From Xanthomarina gelatinilytica (GTDB lineage: Bacteria; Bacteroidota; Bacteroidia; Flavobacteriales; Flavobacteriaceae): 64,000 bases of DNA. Within the stretch, counting starts at the first letter, position 1. Every line of letters begins with the position of its first letter. Below are positions 1 through 7,020 of the stretch, piece after piece. The stretch lies in assembly GCF_000348685.1 (NCBI RefSeq), contig NZ_ANLA01000004.1:310001-374000 (forward strand). The letters run 5' to 3'. Both the position numbers and the translations under genes were made by a program. The notes under the pieces are model-generated. The model searched no databases. It saw only the letters and a program-made list of their open reading frames with translations, and was not told the DNA's origin.

Positions 1-185
1 TGGTATACAAAGGTGTTATTGTTTGAAATAATTTCAGTTCTGTTAAATCTATAATTGGTATTGTTTTTTATACCTACTTCAAGAGTATCAGGTTCTGGAA
101 TTACCTCGTCCAATAAATTATCTGTTACTTCATTACAAGAAAAAAGCAACAATGCAATTACCAATAAAAATCCATTAAACTTCAT
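1..185 (-). CDS. Lipoprotein, N-terminal fragment (runs off the window)
   Basis: The complement reads an uninterrupted frame starting at the ATG at 185 and running off the left edge. The first 17 residues are a lipoprotein signal: Lys2, a hydrophobic run, then a lipobox of the form L-F-S-C with Cys at residue 17. The following residues are acidic and give no recognisable domain in the 60 or so visible codons. A membrane-anchored lipoprotein is well supported; its function cannot be told from this fragment. It lies 11 bp downstream of the CDF exporter gene on the same strand and may be its operon partner. Confidence 0.65.
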   Translation of the reverse strand, partial: MKFNGFLLVIALLLFSCNEVTDNLLDEVIPEPDTLEVGIKNNTNYRFNRTEIISNNNTFVY

Positions 186-196
186 GATATTTTCCT

Positions 197-1105
197 TTAA
201 TCCTGTACTATAACCTCTTTGGGGTCTTCCTTTTTATATTCTGGTTGAATGGTAACATGATTGATGTTAAACTGGTCATGCAACACTCTTTCTATTTCCA
301 ATAACAGCTCGTTGAAATCTCGAGTGCTAATGTTTTCCTCCAAATCTAAATGAGCTTCCAAGTGCAATTCATCATCACTTAAATTCCATATGTGAACATG
401 ATGCAATTTTTTTACTTTTGGCAATTGGTTGACCACACGTACCACTTCTTTGATATTTATGTGATCTGGTGTAAAAAGCATCAACATCTTGGTGGATGTT
501 TTAAGCAAATCGTATCCTACGTAAATTAAATATAAAGCAATTAAAAAGGTCAATAAACTATCCACCCAAAATATCTGGTAAAATTTCATGAGCAGTCCGC
601 CAATTAACACAGCCACACTTGCCAACATATCTGTTAATAAGTGTAAATATGCCGAACGTATGTTGATATTGCTTTTGGATTCCTTTTTAAGCAGCAACAC
701 ACTAAAACCATTTGCAAAAATAGCTATCAAAGCGAGCCAAATAACCAAATTGGATGCAATTTCCTGAGGTTCATGAAATCGTTTTACAGCTTCTATAATT
801 AATAAAACAGCCACTACAACCAAAGTTGCAGCATTTACGAATGCTGCTAAAATTTCGGCTCGTTTATAACCAAAGGTCCTATTTATGGATGCTTTTTGTT
901 TTGAGAGTTTAGAAGCAGCAAAACTTACTATTAATGATATGACATCGCTAAAATTATGAAGGGCATCACTTAACAAAGCCAAACTACCAGATGCAAGTCC
1001 TCCAATAATTTGAGCTGCAGTAATAAGCACATTAAGAAAGATGGAAATTAACAGGTTTCTATCTTTTACATCTTTATAACTGTGTGTATGATGCGTATGG
1101 CTCAT
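197..1105 (-). CDS. Cation diffusion facilitator (CDF) family metal exporter
   Basis: This 302-residue inner-membrane protein would export divalent metal ions (Zn2+ and related ions) in exchange for protons. About six hydrophobic segments fill residues 18-205 and a cytoplasmic C-terminal domain follows. The two metal-site motifs of the family are visible: Asp47 with H50xxxD54 in TM2 and H155xxxD159 in TM5. The N-terminus is His-rich (residues 3-8), as in CzcD/ZitB-type proteins. The length is normal. Its ATG directly abuts the stop codon of rpiB on the same strand, so the two are probably cotranscribed. The family is certain; the exact metal is not. Confidence 0.93.
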   Translation of the reverse strand: MSHTHHTHSYKDVKDRNLLISIFLNVLITAAQIIGGLASGSLALLSDALHNFSDVISLIVSFAASKLSKQKASINRTFGYKRAEILAAFVNAATLVVVAVLLIIEAVKRFHEPQEIASNLVIWLALIAIFANGFSVLLLKKESKSNINIRSAYLHLLTDMLASVAVLIGGLLMKFYQIFWVDSLLTFLIALYLIYVGYDLLKTSTKMLMLFTPDHINIKEVVRVVNQLPKVKKLHHVHIWNLSDDELHLEAHLDLEENISTRDFNELLLEIERVLHDQFNINHVTIQPEYKKEDPKEVIVQD

Positions 1106-1540
1106 TTAGCAGGAAACGGGAATTTTATCAACACGGTTTTTATGCCTACCACCTTCAAAAGCAGTGTCCAAAAACGTATCAACCATTTCAATGGCTTGTG
1201 GTAAAGCAGTATAACGAGCAGGTATACTCAAAATATTGGCATTATTGTGTTGTCTGGCAAGTGCCACAATTTCTTTGTTCCAACATAAAGCAGAACGTAC
1301 ACCTTGGTGTTTATTGGCTGTCATATTGGCGCCATTGCCACTACCACAAATAATAATGCCAAAATGGGCTTTGTTGCTTTCTACATCTTGTGCCACAGGA
1401 TGTACAAAATCTGGATAATCCACACTATCGTTAGAGTCTGTACCATAATTTGTTACTGTAAACCCTTTGGCTTCCAAATGCTTTAAAATAGCAAATTTAT
1501 ACTCTGTTCCAGCGTGATCGTTGCCTATTGAAATTTTCAT
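1106..1540 (-). CDS. rpiB: Ribose-5-phosphate isomerase B
   Basis: A 144-residue RpiB/LacAB-family enzyme that interconverts ribose 5-phosphate and ribulose 5-phosphate in the non-oxidative pentose phosphate pathway. The N-terminus carries the phosphate/substrate-binding G-N-D-H-A-G segment (residues 6-11), the catalytic cysteine is Cys65 in the C-G-S-G-N-G loop, and the R-Q-H-N segment supplies His98. The C-terminal G-G-R-H segment is also typical. The length matches the family. Its stop codon touches the start of the CDF gene. Upstream lies the long AT-rich spacer 1541-2227. Confidence 0.95.
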   Translation of the reverse strand: MKISIGNDHAGTEYKFAILKHLEAKGFTVTNYGTDSNDSVDYPDFVHPVAQDVESNKAHFGIIICGSGNGANMTANKHQGVRSALCWNKEIVALARQHNNANILSIPARYTALPQAIEMVDTFLDTAFEGGRHKNRVDKIPVSC

Positions 1541-2227
1541 TTTTAAGTTGTGTTTTTATTTCTGTAAAGGTACAAAATGTAGTTTTATGACTTATTAATT
1601 TTATTAGCTTTAGTAAAGCAGCTTTTATTAATGTTAATAGTTAGGCTAAACAAATCTCATAACCTGTTAATAACTGTTTATAATTATTTAAAACTAAAAC
1701 ATGGTTTATTCAAGAATTTTTTCAAACAAAAAAAGGGTTGACATCACCAAAATATAAGTCTATAATTTTTGGACAAGTTTTCAGCAATCATTTGTAGGTT
1801 ATAAACACAAATTTTTAAGAAATTTATGAGCCATTCCACCTAAAAAACACTTATTAACAACCCTTGTATTTTGTTAATAGAAAATAAAATACAACTAAAA
1901 ATGAAGCTCTTAAATATTAACTAATTGTTAATTATATTTTAATAGAACGTCAATAAGGTAATTTCAAAACAAAACTTAAAAAAGTTATACCTGTTATTAA
2001 CAACCCATCATAATCATTAATATTTTTTTAAAATTTTAAAAGAAAAAGATGATTGTATATATATATGTGGATAACAATAATTATTTAATTTAACATCTTG
2101 TAAATATTCATTTAATATTAAAACCGTAGTTTTGTAATAAATTTATAACCAGTACTTCACTTTTATTAGGTTATAAAACAACAGATTCCTATCTTTAATA
2201 GGAATAGAAAATGATTACAATTAATAC
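1541..2227. other. oriC: Candidate chromosomal replication origin (oriC)
   Basis: This 687-bp non-coding, strongly AT-rich spacer separates leftward rpiB from rightward rnr. It contains one perfect DnaA box in reverse orientation (TTATCCACA, 2066-2074). Related 9-mers are TTATTAACA at 1665-1673 (reverse), 1851-1859 and 1994-2002, and TTATAAACA at 1675-1683 (reverse) and 1799-1807. Two of the TTATTAACA copies sit in an identical 13-mer ending in ACCC (1851-1863, 1994-2006). A (TA)n tract at 2056-2066 beside the perfect box could be an unwinding element. Divergent gene order and parS-type sites 16-18 kb away fit an origin. This is inference: dnaA is not in the window and AT-rich DNA yields such 9-mers by chance. 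Confidence 0.5.
2127..2134 (+). promoter_or_regulatory. Candidate -7 promoter element for rnr
   Basis: TAGTTTTG matches the Bacteroidota -7 consensus TAnnTTTG. A TTG lies 26 bp upstream, slightly beyond the usual 17-23 bp spacing. The start codon is 94 bp downstream, which would give a long leader. Confidence 0.35.
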
Positions 2228-4459
2228 ATGACAAAAAAGAAAAAAAGGAAATCGTCTCATAACAAGATTTCCAACCTTACAAATACCATTCTAAGTATTT
2301 TAAAAAAAGATAGAAACCAATCCTTTAACTATAAACAAATTGCTGCTAAAATTGGTGTTAACGATGCCAGTAGCAGAAATCAAATTATAAAAAAACTTCA
2401 ACAATTAAAAGCGAAACAAGAAATTGAAGAAGTAGAAAGAGGAAAATTTAAAGCCATTGTAAATACCGAATATCATACTGGAATTGTAGATATGGCTTCC
2501 AGAGGTTCCGGTTACATTGTTAGCGACGATTTTGACGAAGATATATACATAGCTTCAAACAATATGAACAAAGCGCTTCATGGAGATGAGGTGGAATTTT
2601 ATGCCTACAAACGTAGAAAACGCGGTAAGATTGAAGGAGAAATTACCAACATTATAAAACGCGCCAAAAGCGAATATGTTGGTGTGATTCAAATACATAA
2701 AAATTATGCGTTTGTGGTTACAGATGGCAATAAAATGTACACGGATATTTTTGTCCCCATTAATAAAATCAATAAAGCAGAAGATGGAGACAAAGTGCTT
2801 GTTTCCTTGGAAGATTGGCCGGAAAAAGCCGATTCTCCCAACGGAAAAGTACTTAAGGTTTTAGGAAAACCTGGAGAACACAATACAGAGATACATGCTA
2901 TTTTAGCCGAATATGGTTTGCCTTACGATTTTCCACATGAAGTTGAAGACTATGCAAACAAATTAGATACGTCCATTACCAAAGAAGAAATTGCCAAACG
3001 TCGCGACATGCGAGATGTCTTGACTTTTACAATAGACCCAAAAGATGCCAAGGATTTTGACGATGCCTTATCTTTTAGGATTTTGGACAATGGTTTGTTT
3101 GAAATAGGAATCCACATTGCAGATGTCTCGCATTATGTACAACCAGATACTGTTTTGGACGATGAAGCTTACGAAAGAGCAACCTCTGTTTATTTAGTGG
3201 ACAGAGTGGTACCAATGTTACCAGAAGTACTATCCAACAATGCCTGTTCTTTAAGACCTCATGAAGAAAAATATACCTTTTCTGCAGTCTTTCAAATGAA
3301 TGATAAAGCCGAAGTTAAAAACCAATGGTTTGGAAGAACCGTTACCTATAGTGATGCACGATTTGCTTATGAAGAAGCTCAAGCCATTATAGAAAATAAT
3401 TCAAATGTCATACTTAACCCTGTTGAAGCATCTCATTTGAATAACACAATACCAGCCGAAGTTTCATTAACCAGTAAAGAATACCAAACAACACCAGAAA
3501 TTGCATTCGCTACTTTAAAATTAAATGAACTAGCAAAAATTATGCGTAGAAAGCGCATGAAATCTGGAGCTATTTCTTTTGATAAAGTAGAAGTAAAATT
3601 CAATTTAGATGAACAAGCAAATCCTGTAGGAGTGTTTTTTAAAACCAGTAAAGATGCCAATAAATTAATTGAAGAATTTATGTTATTGGCCAATAGGAAA
3701 GTGGCTGAATTTATAGGCAAACAATCTCCTAAAAAAACCTTTGTGTACAGAGTTCACGACGAACCAGACGATAGTAAATTGGCTGCCCTGCAAAATGTGG
3801 TTGGCCGTTTCGGTTACAAACTTAATTTTAAAGATAGAAAAAGCATTTCTGCATCATTAAACAATTTATTGAAAGATGTTGAAGGTAAAAAAGAACAAAA
3901 TTTGGTAGATACTTTAACCATTAGAAGTATGAGTAAAGCCGAATATTCAACCCATAATATAGGACATTACGGATTGGCTTTCGATTATTACAGCCATTTT
4001 ACATCACCTATTCGTCGTTATCCAGATGTTATGGCACATAGGCTGTTGCAGCATTATTTGGATGGTGGAAAATCGGCCAACGAAGCCGTTTACGAAGATA
4101 AGTGTAACCATTCCAGTAACATGGAAAATTTAGCAACAAAAGCCGAAAGGGATTCCATAAAATACATGCAAATTAAATTCATGCAAGATCATAAAGATGA
4201 AGATTTTGTTGGAGTGATTTCAGGAGTTACAGATTGGGGCATATATGTGGAAATAATTGCCAACAAATGCGAAGGTATGGTTAGTGTTCGCGATATGAAA
4301 GACGATCATTATATGTTTGATGAAGACCATTTTGCACTTATAGGAAAAAATTCAAAAACCATGTACCAATTAGGAGATGAAGTGGTTGTAAAAGTAAAAG
4401 ATACAGATTTGGTTAAGAAGCATTTGGATTTTACTTTAATAGGTAAACATGAGGAATAG
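2228..4459 (+). CDS. rnr: Ribonuclease R
   Basis: This 743-residue 3'-to-5' exoribonuclease of the RNase II/RNB family degrades structured RNA. Domains in order are a Lys-rich N-terminus, a winged-helix segment (about 15-75), cold-shock-like OB folds (about 80-240), the RNB catalytic domain and a C-terminal S1 domain (about residues 660-740). The signature acidic motif of the RNB active site (T-I-D-P-K-D-A-K-D-F-D-D, about residues 266-277) is intact. The length suits RNase R rather than the shorter RNase II. It is the first rightward gene after the candidate origin. Confidence 0.96.
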   Translation: MTKKKKRKSSHNKISNLTNTILSILKKDRNQSFNYKQIAAKIGVNDASSRNQIIKKLQQLKAKQEIEEVERGKFKAIVNTEYHTGIVDMASRGSGYIVSDDFDEDIYIASNNMNKALHGDEVEFYAYKRRKRGKIEGEITNIIKRAKSEYVGVIQIHKNYAFVVTDGNKMYTDIFVPINKINKAEDGDKVLVSLEDWPEKADSPNGKVLKVLGKPGEHNTEIHAILAEYGLPYDFPHEVEDYANKLDTSITKEEIAKRRDMRDVLTFTIDPKDAKDFDDALSFRILDNGLFEIGIHIADVSHYVQPDTVLDDEAYERATSVYLVDRVVPMLPEVLSNNACSLRPHEEKYTFSAVFQMNDKAEVKNQWFGRTVTYSDARFAYEEAQAIIENNSNVILNPVEASHLNNTIPAEVSLTSKEYQTTPEIAFATLKLNELAKIMRRKRMKSGAISFDKVEVKFNLDEQANPVGVFFKTSKDANKLIEEFMLLANRKVAEFIGKQSPKKTFVYRVHDEPDDSKLAALQNVVGRFGYKLNFKDRKSISASLNNLLKDVEGKKEQNLVDTLTIRSMSKAEYSTHNIGHYGLAFDYYSHFTSPIRRYPDVMAHRLLQHYLDGGKSANEAVYEDKCNHSSNMENLATKAERDSIKYMQIKFMQDHKDEDFVGVISGVTDWGIYVEIIANKCEGMVSVRDMKDDHYMFDEDHFALIGKNSKTMYQLGDEVVVKVKDTDLVKKHLDFTLIGKHEE

Positions 4460-4538
4460 TTTTTGATAGCTCCTTGAATAAGGATAATACTTTTTTTAAT
4501 AGAATTTAGCAAAACATTTATAAAAATATATAGTACAG

Positions 4539-5210
4539 ATGAAACAGTTAATTTTTGCATTTTTTTTAATTGCAACAACAAATATTTACGCACAAATTGA
4601 AAAGAATTTGGGCGATTTTAAGGAACTGAAAGTTTATGATAGAATAGAAGTAGAGCTAATAAAATCCGATAGCAATAAAGTGATTATAACAGGAAAAAAC
4701 ACCGAAGACGTGGTTTTGGTTAACAAAAACGGCACTTTAAAAATACGTATGACAGTTCCAAAAGTGTTTAATGGCGATGATACTAGGGTACAATTATACT
4801 ATACAAATATAGATATTATAGATGCCAATGAAGGTACTTTTATAGGTTCTAACGATGTCATGAAACAATTTGAAATAGATGTGAGGGCTCAAGAAGGAGG
4901 CAGTGTAAAATTACAAGTTGAAGATGTCACCTTTGTGGAAGCCAAAGCCATAACAGGTGGTGTTATAAAAATCTCAGGACAAGCAAAAAATCAAAATATA
5001 GACCTAACTACAGGAGGATCTTATCTTGGTAAGGATTTAGAAACCGAAAAAGCCAAAATTAACATTAAAGCTGCTGGAGAAGCTCATGTTAGAGCTACCA
5101 ATGAAGTGGATGTAAAAGTTAGGGCAGGAGGTACAGCATACATTTATGGAAATCCAGAAACCTTAACAGAAAATACTGTTTTTGGTGGAAAAATTATAAG
5201 AAAAGAATAA
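4539..5210 (+). CDS. GIN-domain (DUF2807-type) secreted protein
   Basis: A 223-residue protein with a clear Sec signal peptide (residues 1-19, ending A-Q). The mature part is a repetitive, Gly- and Thr-rich beta-helix-like sequence with short repeating strands, as in the putative auto-transporter adhesin head GIN domain (DUF2807) common in Bacteroidota. It is likely periplasmic or surface-attached, and its molecular role is unknown for the family. It starts 79 bp after rnr on the same strand. Confidence 0.8.
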   Translation: MKQLIFAFFLIATTNIYAQIEKNLGDFKELKVYDRIEVELIKSDSNKVIITGKNTEDVVLVNKNGTLKIRMTVPKVFNGDDTRVQLYYTNIDIIDANEGTFIGSNDVMKQFEIDVRAQEGGSVKLQVEDVTFVEAKAITGGVIKISGQAKNQNIDLTTGGSYLGKDLETEKAKINIKAAGEAHVRATNEVDVKVRAGGTAYIYGNPETLTENTVFGGKIIRKE

Positions 5211-5263
5211 GCTTAAAAGCAAAGCTTCATGTCAATTTATCTGTAATCGCTAAAAAAATTATG

Positions 5264-5271
5264 TAATTTTG
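5264..5271 (+). promoter_or_regulatory. Candidate -7 element for the LysE-family gene
   Basis: TAATTTTG matches TAnnTTTG and lies 19 bp before the ATG at 5291. Confidence 0.45.
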
Positions 5272-5290
5272 TAGAAAACACCTCGTTTGT

Positions 5291-5971
5291 ATGCAAGATG
5301 CTATTCTTACAGCAATTCCTTTTGGTATTATTTTATCGTTCACAATTGGACCTGTATTTTTTGTGCTTTTGGAAACCAGTGCCACAAAAGGGTTTAAAAG
5401 TGCTTTAATTTTCGATTTAGGAGTGATACTTGCAGATATTTTCTTCATTATCGTAGCATTTTACAGTACCAGTAAGCTTTTGGATAAAATAAAAGACGAT
5501 CCAAATTTTTTGATTTTTGGTGGTGTTCTATTGGCTATTTATGGTTTTATTTCGTTTATAAAAACCTCTAAATCTTTTCGTGAAATTGTTAGGGAATACC
5601 ATACAGTAGAAATAAAAAAGAAATTTGGAATGCTTTTTATTAAAGGGTTTCTTCTCAATTTTATTAATGTAGGTGTGCTTTTAGGTTGGTTGGGTTTTAT
5701 TGTTATAGGCAGTTCCTTAACCGAAAACACTCAAGAACTATATGTGTTTTTAGGAACCATTTTAGCTGTTTATTTTTTAGTGGATTTATTGAAGATGATA
5801 GCTGCCAAAACACTTAAAAGTAAATTAACACCAAGACGTATTTTTAAAACCAAGAAAATAGTGGCTTTGGTGATATTGGGTTTTGGACTTTTATTGTTGG
5901 TTCAAGGATTTTTTCCAAAAGAAAAAGCACTCATTAAAGATAAGTTGGAACAAATTAATCCTATTAATTAA
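5291..5971 (+). CDS. LysE-family translocator
   Basis: A 226-residue inner-membrane protein with about six hydrophobic segments. The N-terminal stretch with F-T-I-G-P-V-F-F (residues 17-24) followed by G-F-K-S-A is characteristic of the LysE/RhtB exporter superfamily, which exports amino acids or related small molecules. The substrate cannot be inferred. It has its own candidate promoter and is probably monocistronic. Confidence 0.85.
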   Translation: MQDAILTAIPFGIILSFTIGPVFFVLLETSATKGFKSALIFDLGVILADIFFIIVAFYSTSKLLDKIKDDPNFLIFGGVLLAIYGFISFIKTSKSFREIVREYHTVEIKKKFGMLFIKGFLLNFINVGVLLGWLGFIVIGSSLTENTQELYVFLGTILAVYFLVDLLKMIAAKTLKSKLTPRRIFKTKKIVALVILGFGLLLLVQGFFPKEKALIKDKLEQINPIN

Positions 5972-6072
5972 AATAAAGTCCAGCTTAAGTAAAAAAGCTT
6001 TCTAGGAATCATTAACAAAATATTTGAAAATTGCTTTTGGATGTAATTTTTTAAACAAATAATTAACCTTAT

Positions 6073-6116
6073 GGATACTCCATAGATACTCCATAGATAC
6101 TCCATGGATAGTGCAT
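6073..6116. repeat. 11-bp tandem repeat array, four units
   Basis: Four contiguous units of exactly 11 bp: GGATACTCCAT, AGATACTCCAT twice, then the diverged GGATAGTGCAT. The flanking DNA has no convincing gene. The unit shares its layout (purine-G-A-T-A-C, then C-A-T) with a second array at 37010-37075, so both belong to one family. Confidence 0.85.
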
Positions 6117-6308
6117 GGAAGCCAGCGTTTTTTCTTACAAATTTAAACCAGATTAGAAATAGAAACCCGCCAATAACCAAACTTAAACAGTAAAAAAAGG
6201 ATGTCTTAAAAGAGCAGCTGCTATACATACCTATTCACAACAATTGTTCAGAATAAAGAATTGCTATAGAGGGGTTTGGATTTAATGAATGTTTCTTAAA
6301 AATTGTAT

Positions 6309-6340
6309 ATAAAAAACCTTCAAGCTAAACTTGGAGGCTT
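6309..6340 (-). terminator. Candidate terminator behind the degenerate tRNA-Cys copy
   Basis: On the minus strand CCTCCAAG pairs with CTTGAAGG (one mismatch, 5-nt loop) and is followed by six T. It lies immediately downstream of the degenerate tRNA 3' copy at 6343-6367. Confidence 0.55.
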
Positions 6341-6342
6341 TA

Positions 6343-6367
6343 GAGGTGTCGAGTGCATTAGAACCGC
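6343..6367 (-). pseudogene. Degenerate copy of the tRNA-Cys 3' end
   Basis: This 25-bp stretch matches 6437-6461, the T-arm and acceptor 3' end of the intact tRNA-Cys, at 22 of 25 positions, 94 bp away on its downstream side. No D-arm or anticodon arm is recognisable upstream. It is either the remnant of a second tandem tRNA-Cys gene or a scar of tRNA-targeted integration; its own terminator-like hairpin favours tandem duplication and decay. Confidence 0.6.
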
Positions 6368-6401
6368 ATAATCTTACTATAAATTTTCATAAAATTTAAA
6401 C

Positions 6402-6433
6402 AAAAAAAAGAGCTACTTATAAAGTAACTCTTT
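6402..6433 (-). terminator. Terminator of tRNA-Cys
   Basis: On the minus strand AAAGAG-TACTT pairs with AAGTA-CTCTTT across one mismatch with a short loop, followed by a run of T. It starts about 5 bp after the tRNA 3' end. Confidence 0.65.
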
Positions 6434-6437
6434 ATTG

Positions 6438-6508
6438 AGGTGTCGAGCGGATTCGAACCGCTGTAGATGGTGTTGCAGACCACTGCCTAGCCACTCGGCC
6501 ACGACACC
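6438..6508 (-). tRNA. tRNA-Cys (anticodon GCA)
   Basis: The reverse complement folds into a complete cloverleaf. The acceptor stem is GGTGTCG with CGACACC, and the D-arm and anticodon stem GTGGT/ACCAT are present. The anticodon loop is CTGCAAC (anticodon GCA) and the T-arm contains GGTTCGAATCC. The unpaired position 73 is U, the expected discriminator base for tRNA-Cys. CCA is not encoded. Confidence 0.96.
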
Positions 6509-6593
6509 TTAAATTCCTGTAGAAACAGGCTTCCCATATTAAATTACGAGATGGCAAATATAAAAATATTTCCCCTTTTTAGCTATTTAGAAT

Positions 6594-6956
6594 CTAATTT
6601 TTACGTTTTTCTGTCATTTTTATGGTAACCATTTCAACATCACCTCCAATAGGAGGATTTAGTTTACTTACACAAATGGTCGCTTTATCCACCAGTTTGT
6701 CTTCTTTGAATATCCTGTTTAATATACGTTTTGCTACTGTTTCCAATAGTTTAGATGGTTTTAACATCTCTTCCTTAACAATTTTGTTTAAAAATACATA
6801 ATCAACAGTATCACTTAAATCATCTGTTTTTGCAGAGGCTTGTAAGTCGGCTTTCACTTTTAAATCCACACGATAATCGCATCCAATTTTAGTTTCTTCT
6901 TTTAAACAGCCATGATGTGCAAAAACCCTAATGTTCTCAACTTTTATAATTCCCAA
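6594..6956 (-). CDS. folB: Dihydroneopterin aldolase
   Basis: A 120-residue FolB-family enzyme that cleaves 7,8-dihydroneopterin to 6-hydroxymethyl-dihydropterin and glycolaldehyde in folate synthesis. The N-terminal V-E-N-I-R-V-F-A-H-H-G-C followed by E-E is the family signature, and a near-C-terminal K-L-N-P-P segment matches the conserved K-P/K-xNPP region. The length is typical. It is divergent from glnS, and the two promoters share a 64-bp gap. Confidence 0.93.
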   Translation of the reverse strand: MGIIKVENIRVFAHHGCLKEETKIGCDYRVDLKVKADLQASAKTDDLSDTVDYVFLNKIVKEEMLKPSKLLETVAKRILNRIFKEDKLVDKATICVSKLNPPIGGDVEMVTIKMTEKRKN

Positions 6957-6972
6957 AACAAATTCTTTTCAA

Positions 6973-6980
6973 CAAAAATA
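6973..6980 (-). promoter_or_regulatory. Candidate -7 element for folB
   Basis: On the minus strand TATTTTTG matches TAnnTTTG and lies 16 bp before the folB ATG. Confidence 0.45.
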
Positions 6981-6996
6981 ATACACTATTATTTAA

Positions 6997-7004
6997 TAAC
7001 TTTG
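6997..7004 (+). promoter_or_regulatory. Candidate -7 element for glnS
   Basis: TAACTTTG matches TAnnTTTG and lies 16 bp before the glnS ATG, back to back with the folB element. Confidence 0.5.
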
Positions 7005-7020
7005 CTTTTTATTTTTAAAT

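Noticed and set aside
1084-1486. Plus-strand frames opposite rpiB
   Set aside because: They are antisense to rpiB, whose catalytic Cys and His are intact.
5968-6228. 86-codon minus-strand frame with hydrophobic residues near the tRNA-Cys region
   Set aside because: It reads through the 11-bp repeat array, gives a low-complexity product, and has no promoter or recognisable family; chance in AT-rich DNA explains it.
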